IMG/VR virus record: IMGVR_UViG_3300027976_001356
Location: 1 to 35,803 of that record
Origin: a virus
Direction: 5' to 3' (one strand)
DNA length: 35,803 bases
The notes below the pieces were generated by a model. It was not told the DNA's origin, searched no databases, and worked only from the letters and a program-made list of their open reading frames with translations. How positions within the stretch are numbered: position 1 is the first letter of the stretch; the number at the start of each line of letters is the position of its first letter. This document shows positions 17,574-24,382 of the stretch, in pieces. The position numbers and the translations under genes were made by a program.

Positions 17574-17997
17574 ACTCGCCGACTTAGACGAATTAATTAA
17601 ATTTAATTCTGCTGTTAAGATAAATTATGACGATATTTCAGAATTAAAATCTTATTCTGAACATACAGAATCTGTAGATCATTTTGACAAAAACAATCAA
17701 CAAAACTGGTTTATGCCGGATGAGTATAAACAAATAGATATTGAAGAGTATCTAGTTAGTATTTGTCCAACAGAAAACTACGAAAGATTAGTAGAAGAGT
17801 TAAGTCTATTCCGCCAGCATGGCATGATGGATGTATTAAAATATCTTAAATACTTTGTAGACACAATGCGTGAGCATAAAATTGTATGGGGAGTAGGTAG
17901 GGGCAGTTCGGTCGCTAGTTATTGCTTATACCTGTTAGGTGTTCACAAAATTGATAGTGTAAAATACAAACTTGACATTAACGAGTTTTTAAAATAA
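17479..17997 (+). CDS. Small protein resembling part of DNA polymerase III alpha (DnaE)
   Basis: A 172-aa protein. Residues 101-172 read like the segment of bacterial replicative polymerase DnaE just before its active site: YERLVEEL..., then VWGVGRGSSVASYCLYLLGV and a terminal Y-x-L-x-x-x-E-F-L. In DnaE the corresponding G-x-GRGS-x-x-GS-x-x-x-Y-x-LGI motif lies in the palm region, and the catalytic P-D-F-D-I-D-F follows shortly after. The phage protein stops right where those residues would begin, so it cannot itself be a polymerase. Residues 1-90 are acidic and unrecognised. It could act as a decoy, a DNA- or clamp-binding piece, or a host-polymerase modulator; this is inference. It is the first gene of a unit with a predicted leaderless start. 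Homology is moderately strong by motif. Confidence 0.7.
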   Translation: MKTTEYGDILLTSDEVFKAIYSGQITDIKSVILADLDELIKFNSAVKINYDDISELKSYSEHTESVDHFDKNNQQNWFMPDEYKQIDIEEYLVSICPTENYERLVEELSLFRQHGMMDVLKYLKYFVDTMREHKIVWGVGRGSSVASYCLYLLGVHKIDSVKYKLDINEFLK

Positions 17998-18007
17998 GGA
18001 GTCCAAT

Positions 18008-18274
18008 ATGAGACAATATAGAACAATGAAAGGCAAAATGGTCGACATGGATCAATTGCTAGAAAAGAATCAAACAATGCCAGCAGTTGGTAATGTCAGA
18101 ATGAATGCTCGAGGCGATGAATTAGGTCCTGGCGGAAAGATTGTTAAGCGTAGAGAAGAGCAGATTAATGCCTACTACGAAAATAATCCAGCAGCCGCAG
18201 TTAAACAAGCTACTCCTAAAGCATCGAACACAGTTGTACAAGATTCAGTAACTTATTCGAAAGGTAAAAAATGA
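18008..18274 (+). CDS. Small conserved phage protein with a GDELGPGGKIV motif
   Basis: An 88-aa basic protein with an AAGGAG ribosome site nine bases before its ATG. The core NVRMNARGDELGPGGKIVKR is a signature I associate with small proteins of unknown role in T4-like marine phages. The C-terminal 30 residues are low-complexity (Ala, Lys, Ser). Its stop overlaps the next start (ATGA). It lies between the DnaE-like gene and the GroES-like gene, so it belongs to the non-structural unit. No enzymatic or membrane feature is visible. Confidence 0.65.
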   Translation: MRQYRTMKGKMVDMDQLLEKNQTMPAVGNVRMNARGDELGPGGKIVKRREEQINAYYENNPAAAVKQATPKASNTVVQDSVTYSKGKK

Positions 18275-18648
18275 AAGTACAAGGCAAAATTGTTCCATTG
18301 TCTAATAAAGTTCTAATTTCAAATATGAACTTTGACGGACAAAAAACATTTTCCGGAATTATTATTCCGAGTGATAACGGTAAAGTAAGCGGTATCCATC
18401 CTCGATGGGGTAAAGTATGGGCAGTCGGTCCTGATCAATCTGATGTCAAAGTAGGTGAATGGATCTTAGTAGAGCACGGAAGATGGACTCGTAGCATCGA
18501 ACACGAACTTGATAATGGTAAAAAAATAGAGTTGCGTATGGTAGATAATAGTGCTATACTGATGTCAGCAGACAATCCGCCAAATGATATTTTGCTAGCA
18601 TTTCAAAATACTGAACCTGCAAAAGATGTACCGTTACCGGGAAATTAA
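18271..18648 (+). CDS. GroES-like co-chaperonin (T4 gp31-type)
   Basis: A 125-aa protein of the 10-kDa chaperonin fold. PLSNKVLISNM opens the beta-barrel, and FDGQKTFSGIIIPSDNGK sits where the mobile loop that contacts GroEL is expected, with the SGIIIP tripeptide core typical of GroES. HPRWGKVWAVGPD and VGEWILVEHGRWT correspond to the G-x-V-x-A-x-G-x-G and G-D-x-V strands. In T4, gp31 replaces host GroES so that GroEL can fold the major capsid protein; the same role is likely here but no capsid gene is in view. The start overlaps the preceding stop by ATGA. Residues 105-125 form a Pro-rich tail longer than bacterial GroES. The fold is confident, the GroEL partnership inferred. Confidence 0.88.
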   Translation: MKVQGKIVPLSNKVLISNMNFDGQKTFSGIIIPSDNGKVSGIHPRWGKVWAVGPDQSDVKVGEWILVEHGRWTRSIEHELDNGKKIELRMVDNSAILMSADNPPNDILLAFQNTEPAKDVPLPGN

Positions 18649-19014
18649 ATGACAAATTTATTTAGAGACCAAGAAAAATTTATGCGGGCATGCGATCAAA
18701 CAGTAGACGATCATAATGACAAGCAGTATAAACTTTACAGTGATTTAATTGCTGAAGAATTTAAAGAATTTAACGTAGCAGTTGAACAAGGAGATCGAGA
18801 AGAGCAGTTAGATGCATTGTTAGACATTCTTGTGGTTACTATTGGTGCTATCCATAGTGGAGGCTTCGATGGAGAAGCAGGCTGGAAAGAAGTCATGAGT
18901 TCTAACTTTGCTAAGATTGATCGAGAGACTGGCAAGGCACGCAAGCGTGAAGATGGAAAGGTCATGAAACCACTAGGTTGGGTAGCACCTAATCTAAAAC
19001 CTTTCGTTAAGTAA
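18649..19014 (+). CDS. MazG-like nucleoside triphosphate pyrophosphohydrolase
   Basis: A 121-aa all-alpha NTP pyrophosphohydrolase. The metal-binding motif is visible as EEFKE at residues 36-40, and EEQLDALLD at 51-59 supplies the second E-x-x-D, followed by a hydrophobic helix (ILVVTIGAI). These enzymes cleave (d)NTPs, or ppGpp-like alarmones, to monophosphates with release of pyrophosphate. In marine phages they are proposed to adjust nucleotide pools during replication. The C-terminal part (GWKEVMSSNFAKIDRETGKA, VMKPLGWVAPNLKPF) resembles phage members annotated as phosphoribosyl-ATP pyrophosphohydrolase-like. The start directly follows the GroES-like gene's stop, in the same transcription unit. 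Substrate is not readable from sequence. Confidence 0.82.
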   Translation: MTNLFRDQEKFMRACDQTVDDHNDKQYKLYSDLIAEEFKEFNVAVEQGDREEQLDALLDILVVTIGAIHSGGFDGEAGWKEVMSSNFAKIDRETGKARKREDGKVMKPLGWVAPNLKPFVK

Positions 19015-19022
19015 AAACATCC

Positions 19023-19045
19023 AATAGGGCTTGACTAGCCCTATT
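19023..19045 (+). terminator. Hairpin after the MazG-like gene; loop carries a -35 box
   Basis: AATAGGGCT (19023-19031) and its exact complement AGCCCTATT (19037-19045) flank the five-base loop TGACT. Only a short CTTCC follows, so it is a weak intrinsic terminator at best. The last stem base plus the loop form TTGACT, the -35 of the next promoter. Confidence 0.5.
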
Positions 19046-19065
19046 CTTCCATATATAATATCAAT
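19031..19065 (+). promoter_or_regulatory. Strong sigma70-like promoter predicting a leaderless mRNA
   Basis: TTGACT (19031-19036), a 17-base spacer, the perfect -10 TATAAT (19054-19059), then ATCAAT and ATG at 19066. The expected start of transcription falls on the ATG. No ribosome site exists in the six bases available. It drives the 19066-22196 unit. Confidence 0.8.
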
Positions 19066-19320
19066 ATGGGATATACAAGATCATACAATGTTGCCAAGGC
19101 TGCACAAGAAATTAATGCAGCAGCCTACGATGCAACTGATTCTAGAATGGACGGATTTATCTGTTGGGGAGCCAAACAGGATCTATATAGACTTAAATGG
19201 GTACTAGAAGATGCTTTGAATCGATGTCCAAAATTTTCAGTTGAAGACGATTGGCTTAAAGAACAAGAGCAGACAAGATTGTTAAATCTATTAAGGAAAA
19301 ATAATGGAAATGCTACTTAA
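19066..19320 (+). CDS. Small unknown protein, first gene of a leaderless unit
   Basis: An 84-aa, mostly helical protein (MGYTRSYNVAKAAQEINAAA, LYRLKWVLEDALNRCPKF, WLKEQEQTRLLNLLRKNNGN). I recognise no family. The start is fixed by context: the ATG lies six bases after a perfect TATAAT, leaving no room for a ribosome site, and no in-frame alternative with one follows. As the first gene behind a strong early-type promoter it may be an early host-directed protein. Its last codons overlap a tiny membrane-protein frame starting at 19304. Two cysteines (residues 33 and 54) show no metal-site pattern. Confidence 0.65.
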   Translation: MGYTRSYNVAKAAQEINAAAYDATDSRMDGFICWGAKQDLYRLKWVLEDALNRCPKFSVEDDWLKEQEQTRLLNLLRKNNGNAT

Positions 19321-19408
19321 TATTTTAATTCTTGTAGTTGTTGTAGTCGGCTATCTTATTAGCAAACTACCTAATGATTGCACAGGAGATTGCAAAAATG
19401 ATATTTAA
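19304..19408 (+). CDS. 34-residue single-pass membrane microprotein
   Basis: A short frame with an AAGGA ribosome site seven to eight bases upstream of its ATG, overlapping the ends of both neighbours out of frame. It encodes a hydrophobic helix (LLNILILVVVVVGYLISKL, about residues 4-22) followed by a short tail with two cysteines (CTGDC). The run of five valines and the small size resemble phage membrane microproteins such as superinfection-exclusion or lysis-control peptides, but no specific function can be read. Good ribosome-site placement and tight overlap with both neighbours argue that it is real. Confidence 0.6.
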   Translation: MEMLLNILILVVVVVGYLISKLPNDCTGDCKNDI

Positions 19409-19859
19409 TAAAATTAAACAACTAAAACACGACGGATTAAAAATTGGAATAACGTTTAGTACTTTTGATTTACTTCATGCAGGACATATTGCTATGTTAG
19501 CAGAGGCTAAAAATCATTGTGATTATCTAATTGCTGCGTTGCAAACAGATCCTACTATTGATCGGCCGGATAGCAAGAATCCGCCTGTTCAAACTATTGT
19601 AGAAAGACAAATACAATTGAGTGCTACTCGAAATGTAGACGAAATAGTTATCTATCAAACTGAAAAAGATCTCGAAGATCTCTTGCTTATTTTACCAATT
19701 GATGTTAGAATATTAGGTATAGAGTACAAAGATAAAGACTTTACTGGTAAAAATATATGTGCTAAACGAAATATTGAATTGGTGTTTAACGGTAGAGATC
19801 ATTCTTTTAGTTCTTCAAGTTTACGAAAACGAGTAGCACAAGCAGAAAGTAAAAAATGA
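19398..19859 (+). CDS. Cytidylyltransferase-like nucleotidyltransferase
   Basis: A 153-aa enzyme of the HxGH nucleotidyltransferase superfamily. The N-terminal GITFSTFDLLHAGHIAMLAE carries the catalytic HAGH at residues 27-30, as in glycerol-3-phosphate cytidylyltransferase (TagD) and the adenylyltransferase half of HldE. The C-terminal NGRDHSFSSSSLRKR corresponds to the family's (I)S-S-T-x-x-R nucleotide-binding segment. Such enzymes join a phosphorylated small molecule to CMP or AMP, giving an activated sugar, alcohol or cofactor. I chose the ATG at 19398 over the in-frame ATG at 19374 because an AGGAG site lies nine bases upstream of it; the upstream one has none. It overlaps the next gene by ATGA. 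Substrate unknown. Confidence 0.82.
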   Translation: MIFNKIKQLKHDGLKIGITFSTFDLLHAGHIAMLAEAKNHCDYLIAALQTDPTIDRPDSKNPPVQTIVERQIQLSATRNVDEIVIYQTEKDLEDLLLILPIDVRILGIEYKDKDFTGKNICAKRNIELVFNGRDHSFSSSSLRKRVAQAESKK

Positions 19860-20662
19860 AAATTCAGATAGTATCAGACCTCCATTTAGAATTTAGCGAT
19901 ATTGTTATAGAAAATAGCAAAGGTGCCGATGTTCTAATTCTCGGAGGAGATATTATGGTTGCGGCGAAAGTTCACAAGCCCGAAAGCGAATACGGTATAC
20001 GATTCCGTAACTTTCTAAAGCAAGTTAGTAATACATTCTCCCATGTTGTTTACGTTATGGGAAATCACGAGTTTTATGACGGTGGCCGCTGGGTTCAGGG
20101 TATTGAAGAAATGCGCACGGCCTGCGGTATTTACGACAACATTTATCTCCTAGAGCGTGATATGAAAATCATCGATGATGTGCTGTTTGTAGGCGGAACA
20201 CTTTGGACTGATATGAACAAAGGTGATCCTCTTACTCTACATGCTGTTAAAGACATGATGATGGACTATCGTGCTATTAAAAACGATGAAAAAGGGTATA
20301 CTTCTTTAAAGCCAAATGACTCAGCAATGCGTCATCGTGAAACAAAAGAGTATATTAAACACGTTGTCGGTGAAAACAAGGACAAGAAGATAGTTGTAGT
20401 AGGACATCACGCACCTAGTTACCAAAGTGTTCATGAACAGTATCGCAGTGACCCGTTAATGAACGGTGCGTACTATAGTAGCCTTGAGGATATTATGCTA
20501 GACAATCCGCACATCAAATTGTGGACACACGGCCACATGCACAATGCTTTTGACTACATGGTTGGTGAAACTCGTGTAGTATGTAATCCTCGTGGTTATC
20601 ACCAATCATTCGGGTGGAGTGAAGATACTGGTTGGGATCCTGAATTAATTGTAGAGGTTTAA
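19856..20662 (+). CDS. Calcineurin-like metallophosphoesterase
   Basis: A 268-aa phosphoesterase with all five family motifs in order: SDLHLEF (Asp8, His10), GGDI (Asp32), MGNHEFY (Asn70, His71), VGHHAP (His184/185) and THGHMHN (His227, His229). These residues bind two metal ions in enzymes acting on phosphomonoesters, phosphodiesters or nucleic acids. The sequence resembles single-domain Ser/Thr-phosphatase- or UDP-diacylglucosamine-hydrolase-like phosphoesterases, but substrate cannot be told from sequence. It overlaps the cytidylyltransferase gene by four bases and lies directly before the next gene, in a unit ending with the clamp loader. A paired role with the cytidylyltransferase in nucleotide or surface-sugar metabolism is possible but speculative. 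There are no signal peptide or membrane segments. Confidence 0.9.
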   Translation: MKIQIVSDLHLEFSDIVIENSKGADVLILGGDIMVAAKVHKPESEYGIRFRNFLKQVSNTFSHVVYVMGNHEFYDGGRWVQGIEEMRTACGIYDNIYLLERDMKIIDDVLFVGGTLWTDMNKGDPLTLHAVKDMMMDYRAIKNDEKGYTSLKPNDSAMRHRETKEYIKHVVGENKDKKIVVVGHHAPSYQSVHEQYRSDPLMNGAYYSSLEDIMLDNPHIKLWTHGHMHNAFDYMVGETRVVCNPRGYHQSFGWSEDTGWDPELIVEV

Positions 20663-21076
20663 ATGAAAATTGGTTTAAGTTTTAGTAGGTGTGTTAGAGA
20701 TATCTGGGAAGGTCGTGTAGACAGTCATGATGTACTAGTAATCATTGCTAGAACAAACTTTAACCCAAATGATGACGCACAATGGGAAGGTATTTGGCAA
20801 GGATATCATCACGGTGGTGTGTGGAATCACCCGGAATGGCAGGGCATTGACAACGAGGAAGAGTTTAGACATTTGTGTATGGAATTGTACAATAGTGGAC
20901 TGATACATCAGCCTCGTCAATTTGGGACGCATCCTGCTCGCAGATCAGAGATTTGGTTAGAGGCTGTTTTGCCTAATGAAGAATTAGAAAAAAATCCTAT
21001 GGCTAAAAAGGCCTGGAATAATTTTCAAACTATTGCCGGACTAACTAGTGTAGAATTAGATAAAGAATATCGATGA
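20663..21076 (+). CDS. Conserved phage protein of unknown function beside the clamp loader
   Basis: A 137-aa protein starting on the base after the phosphoesterase stop. It is aromatic-rich with strong motifs: IGLSFSRCVRDIWEGRVD at the N terminus, QWEGIWQGYHHGGVWNHPEW in the middle and LIHQPRQFGTHPARRSEIWL near the C terminus. I associate this pattern with a small conserved protein found near replication genes in many T4-like phages, without known role. Several His and Trp residues cluster in the middle, which could form a metal or nucleic-acid site; this is untested. The stop overlaps the next start (ATGA). Confidence 0.7.
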   Translation: MKIGLSFSRCVRDIWEGRVDSHDVLVIIARTNFNPNDDAQWEGIWQGYHHGGVWNHPEWQGIDNEEEFRHLCMELYNSGLIHQPRQFGTHPARRSEIWLEAVLPNEELEKNPMAKKAWNNFQTIAGLTSVELDKEYR

Positions 21077-21270
21077 AAACAAGAGAAGACATTATTAGAT
21101 CAATGTGTTATACTATAAGACACGATTACGGGCTAGATAAAGACATAGGAAACGGATTTGTTTCCGAAATGTCGGCTAGTATGACACAACAAGAAAGAGA
21201 TTCACTGTGGCGTGAAATGTCACAAGTGTTTGACAATGATATTGCACCTTATATGGAGTTTAAAGAATGA
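21073..21270 (+). CDS. Small acidic helical protein of unknown function
   Basis: A 65-aa protein embedded in a chain of four-base overlaps, with ATGA junctions to both the preceding gene and the clamp-loader gene. The sequence (MKTREDIIRSMCYTIRHDYG, MTQQERDSLWREMSQVFDND) is helical with no known motif. In T4 the small clamp-loader subunit gp62 lies downstream of gene 44. This protein is upstream and far shorter than gp62, so I do not call it gp62. It may be a regulator or accessory of the clamp loader by position only. Confidence 0.6.
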   Translation: MKTREDIIRSMCYTIRHDYGLDKDIGNGFVSEMSASMTQQERDSLWREMSQVFDNDIAPYMEFKE

Positions 21271-22196
21271 GAAAAGAGTTATGGGTAGAAAAATATCGTC
21301 CTAAAAAAGTAGAAGACTATGTTTTTAGAGACGGGCATCAACGCAAACAGGTAGAGACTTGGATTAAAGATCAAAGCATTCCTCATCTGTTGTTAAGTGG
21401 TTCAGCAGGTATCGGTAAAACTACTCTTGCCAAAGTACTAGTTAATGCATTAAACATTGAAGCACACGATGTATTAGAAATTAACGCAAGTCGCACTAAC
21501 TCAGTTGAAGATGTACGAGATAAGATTACTAATTTTGTGCAGATGATTGCATTTGGTAGTCCTTTTAAAATAGTGTTGCTTGACGAGGCTGATTACTTGA
21601 GTCCAAACGCACAGGCAGCGCTACGTGGCGTTATGGAGGAGTATCACAGCACAGCACGTTTTATTCTAACCTGTAACTATCCTAATCGTATTATTCCTGC
21701 TATTCACAGTCGTTGTCAAGGATTCCATGTCGATCGAGTAGATCAAGATGAATTCATGATGCGAGTTATTAATATATTAATGCAAGAAGGTGTAGATGAA
21801 TCATCATTTGTTAACCTTGACACCTATGTTAAAGTAACTTATCCAGACTTGCGTAAGTGTATTAACATGGTGCAACAGAATGTAAGTGAAGGCGTGTTGC
21901 AAAGTCCTGTATCGGGTGATGCCGGAGAAGCCGATTGGAAAATTGAAATGATTGAACTGTTTAAGAAAGGCAACATCCAAGGAGCAAGAAAACTTGTTTG
22001 CGGTAAAGCCCGTCCTGAAGAGATTGAAGACATCTATCGATGGATGTATGATAATCTCGAACTGTTTGGACATGACGAGGATTCTAAAGACACTGCATTG
22101 CTTATTATTAAACAAGGCTTAGTTGATCATGCTCTTATTGCAGACCCAGAAATCAATTTGGCTGCAACTTTAATTAAATTATCTAGACTACAATAA
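21267..22196 (+). CDS. 44: Sliding-clamp loader ATPase (T4 gp44-type)
   Basis: A 309-aa AAA+ ATPase of the RFC-small/gp44 family. WVEKYRPKKVEDYVF is the signature opening of clamp loaders. Walker A is GSAGIGKT (residues 45-52), the Walker B box is LLDEAD (104-109), and the SRC arginine-finger motif is in IPAIHSRCQGF (148-150). The length is close to T4 gp44 (319 aa). With gp62 it opens the gp45 clamp and loads it at primer ends for the replicative polymerase. Its partners gp45, gp62 and polymerase are outside this window. It is the last gene of its unit, and its stop merges with a terminator hairpin facing phoH. Confident. Confidence 0.95.
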   Translation: MRKELWVEKYRPKKVEDYVFRDGHQRKQVETWIKDQSIPHLLLSGSAGIGKTTLAKVLVNALNIEAHDVLEINASRTNSVEDVRDKITNFVQMIAFGSPFKIVLLDEADYLSPNAQAALRGVMEEYHSTARFILTCNYPNRIIPAIHSRCQGFHVDRVDQDEFMMRVINILMQEGVDESSFVNLDTYVKVTYPDLRKCINMVQQNVSEGVLQSPVSGDAGEADWKIEMIELFKKGNIQGARKLVCGKARPEEIEDIYRWMYDNLELFGHDEDSKDTALLIIKQGLVDHALIADPEINLAATLIKLSRLQ

Positions 22197-22197
22197 A

Positions 22198-22233
22198 AAA
22201 TCGGGTAATGCAGACCAATGTATTACCCGATTT
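22198..22233. terminator. Terminator between convergent gp44 and phoH genes
   Basis: A perfect 12-base stem (AAATCGGGTAAT at 22198-22209, ATTACCCGATTT at 22222-22233) with a 12-base loop. Six A at 22195-22200 give a U tract for minus-strand transcripts, so it works best for phoH. On the plus strand the U run is weaker (TTTAACTCTTT). Confidence 0.8.
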
Positions 22234-22259
22234 AACTCTTTAAATAAATCTTATATGGT

Positions 22260-23000
22260 TTATTCTATATCGTCTTCCTTGTAAATTCGTAGCACTTCTT
22301 TAACTACAGGATGACGTTCAATATCTTTTGTTTCAAACCTCGCCATCGCGATCATACGATACTCACCTCCTTGGCCGTATAATTCGCAAAATTGTAGCAA
22401 GCCGTTCTCCCTAGGACGGTCCGCTTGATTCAAATCTCCTGTAACTACCATTCTTGAGTTTTCACCTAACCGTGTTAGCAACATTTTCATCTGCGATGGT
22501 GTTGCATTTTGCATTTCGTCCGCAATAACAAAAGCGTTTTTAAACGTTCTGCCACGCATATATGCCAGCGGTGATATCTCAATAACTCCGTCTTCTAACA
22601 TCTCTGTGATTTCTTTGGGGTGATAATATTCTTCAAACACATCAAAGATTGGGCGTGTCCATGGCTCCATCTTTTGATTCAATGTGCCAGGTAAAAACCC
22701 ATGTTCTTCATCTACACTAACAGCAGGTCTTGTAACTATAATCTTGCTAATCTGCCCTTCTTTAAATAGTTTAATAGCAATTTGAACAGCCAACATTGTT
22801 TTACCAGTGCCAGCAGGCCCAATTGCAAATACTATAAATTTTCGTGGGTTTTTTAGCAATTCCAAGTAATTTTCTTGGCTTAAATTGCGAGGTACAATAC
22901 TAACTTGCTGCTTTTTGCGCAAATATTGATTGATTTGAATTAAATTTTGCTCGTTATCAGGGCGAGAATTAACTCTGTCCCTTCGTTTTGCTCTAGACAA
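22260..23000 (-). CDS. phoH: PhoH-family ATPase
   Basis: A 246-aa P-loop ATPase of the PhoH family, common in marine phages. Walker A is GPAGTGKT (residues 61-68); the Walker B region VIADEMQNATPSQ (158-170) has Asp161/Glu162; VVTGDLNQAD (185-194) is the sensor-like strand. The length matches the single-domain PhoH form. The start is TTG, chosen because a perfect AAGGAGG ribosome site lies about six bases upstream (minus strand, near 23007-23013) and no in-frame ATG is near. The N-terminal 35 residues are basic and probably unstructured. The role is unsettled: linked to phosphate stress in bacteria and to RNA metabolism in related PhoH proteins, without a proven phage function. It stands alone on the minus strand. 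Confidence 0.93.
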   Translation of the reverse strand: MSRAKRRDRVNSRPDNEQNLIQINQYLRKKQQVSIVPRNLSQENYLELLKNPRKFIVFAIGPAGTGKTMLAVQIAIKLFKEGQISKIIVTRPAVSVDEEHGFLPGTLNQKMEPWTRPIFDVFEEYYHPKEITEMLEDGVIEISPLAYMRGRTFKNAFVIADEMQNATPSQMKMLLTRLGENSRMVVTGDLNQADRPRENGLLQFCELYGQGGEYRMIAMARFETKDIERHPVVKEVLRIYKEDDIE

Positions 23001-23083
23001 ATTATGCCTCCTTTATGAGCGGTCTGCATATATAGTTATTCCAAATTTAAAATTCCCTAAGATAATAGGTCTTTTTTGGATAG

Positions 23084-23091
23084 CATAAATA
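23084..23091 (+). promoter_or_regulatory. T4-type late promoter (CATAAATA)
   Basis: CATAAATA at 23084-23091 differs from the T4 late consensus at one base and ends 21 nt before the ATG at 23113. An AAAGAGA ribosome site lies between. It would drive the 23113-27366 unit, which includes the lysis genes, consistent with late timing. Confidence 0.6.
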
Positions 23092-23112
23092 TTAACATTA
23101 AAGAGAACCACT

Positions 23113-23655
23113 ATGCGTGATATTGTAGAACTAATTAAAAATATTCAAACACTAAGCAGCAATGACTCAGCGTTTAAAATCTTAAAAGACTTTGAAAGAG
23201 TACTAGATGAGTTAGACATCTATGTATTTGCCAACTGGGAAGATGGTGAACTAGTCGAAGGTCCGGAAGTTAATAGATATTCGGTAGGCTGTAAGTTTAT
23301 GTGGCCTAGAGAAAAAATGCCAGACCCCGAGGGCGGCGCTAGACTGCTCGACTATGGCTGCAAAGTTATCTACGAAAAAGAAAACTTGATGGTTCCCCGT
23401 AAAGTTTACAGTCCGGATGATTTTCGTCCCGGAACTAAGAAAGGTAAGATTGATGCGCACCCAGTTTGGGTAGTAACAATTATTATGCCTAAAAAATTAA
23501 TGCAGGACATGTTCCAAGGACACGAAGATAAAGAAAACCGTGCATTAGCAGATTCTATGAGATACGAAGAAATGATGCAGCAAAATCAACAAGGCGCACA
23601 AGAATCAGCAGAAGAAATTGAATTAACAGGAGAAGAAAGTGAACCGACTATTTGA
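23113..23655 (+). CDS. Conserved phage protein, probably virion-associated, unknown function
   Basis: A 180-aa protein. Residues 1-45 are helical, then come YVFANWEDGELVEGPEV (about 38-54), CKFMWPREKMPDP and DYGCKVIYEKENLMVPRKVY, ending with VWVVTIIMPKKLM and an acidic, Gln/Glu-rich tail from residue 140. I have an impression of similar proteins in T4-like marine phages near structural genes, but cannot name a T4 homologue. It has a ribosome site (AAAGAGA) and a late-promoter-like octamer upstream. Its end overlaps the GTG start of the next gene by 17 bases, so the two are probably made together. A virion role is inferred from late-promoter position only. Confidence 0.6.
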   Translation: MRDIVELIKNIQTLSSNDSAFKILKDFERVLDELDIYVFANWEDGELVEGPEVNRYSVGCKFMWPREKMPDPEGGARLLDYGCKVIYEKENLMVPRKVYSPDDFRPGTKKGKIDAHPVWVVTIIMPKKLMQDMFQGHEDKENRALADSMRYEEMMQQNQQGAQESAEEIELTGEESEPTI

Positions 23656-24382
23656 AGGCCTAAGGGCTAAAGACCTAAGAGGCTTTGTAGAGTCTACTTT
23701 TACTATTGATCATTATACTAGTAAGATGGGTGAAGATAAAAATATTGCTGTATTAGCATTTAAAGTTAATGACAAAATGCCTGCAACTGATCTTATGGAA
23801 TTTATTGAAAAAGGTTATACTTTTGTACTTGATGCTGATATCAGTGCAGGTGAAGAGCGTGATGGAAAATATCAGGTGTTTGTAGAGTTAGAAAGAAATG
23901 ATAGATTACCTAAACATATTAAAAATATTTTAGAAGGTGTAGGAAAACTTTGTGACATTGACGACTGGCGTTTTAGATATCATAAAGATCTAAAAAGTTG
24001 CGAAGTAACTGAAGATAACATTATGGAATGTGTTCCGTTAAGTGCCGAAACATACAGTTCAAAAATTTTACAAGTTAAGACCGCTACTGTTGAAAGTTTT
24101 TTCAATCAAACACCGTTCGAGTCTATTCAGTTAGATGAAAACGATGTTATTACTGTTACTAAACCATTCTCAGGATATGTTGATATGAAATTATTAGCAA
24201 TGGGAAATTACACAGAAGTAAAAGATAGTTTACCAGGTGGCCTGCAACTTGATGAAGCAAGTCAAAGTCAAGTAACTTATTTAGAAAAGTATTTAGGCAA
24301 TTACGAAATTGCAAAAATTAACAACAAGTTTTTGATTCGTAATGGAAACCAAGCAGTTATTGTTGCAAAGGAGAGATGGTAA
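23639..24382 (+). CDS. Conserved phage protein with GTG start, unknown function
   Basis: A 247-aa protein starting at GTG (23639), with AGGAGA about six bases upstream and no ATG until residue 30. Features are an N-terminal amphipathic helix (MNRLFEGLRAKDLRGFVEST), an alpha/beta middle with LEFIEKGYTF-like strands, and a C-terminal half (from about residue 150) ending KYLGNYEIAKINNKFLIRNG. No catalytic motif is apparent. It pairs with the overlapping gene before it; both follow the late-type promoter at 23084. The gene ends TAATG, overlapping a tiny zinc-knuckle-like frame. It may be a virion or tail component; uncertain. Confidence 0.6.
   Translation: MNRLFEGLRAKDLRGFVESTFTIDHYTSKMGEDKNIAVLAFKVNDKMPATDLMEFIEKGYTFVLDADISAGEERDGKYQVFVELERNDRLPKHIKNILEGVGKLCDIDDWRFRYHKDLKSCEVTEDNIMECVPLSAETYSSKILQVKTATVESFFNQTPFESIQLDENDVITVTKPFSGYVDMKLLAMGNYTEVKDSLPGGLQLDEASQSQVTYLEKYLGNYEIAKINNKFLIRNGNQAVIVAKERW

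Noticed and set aside
19374-19397. Upstream ATG at 19374 for the cytidylyltransferase
   Set aside because: It has no ribosome site, while the ATG at 19398 is preceded by AGGAG nine bases away.
21073-21270. Small clamp-loader subunit gp62
   Set aside because: At 65 aa it is much too short, lies on the wrong side of gene 44 and has no recognisable similarity.
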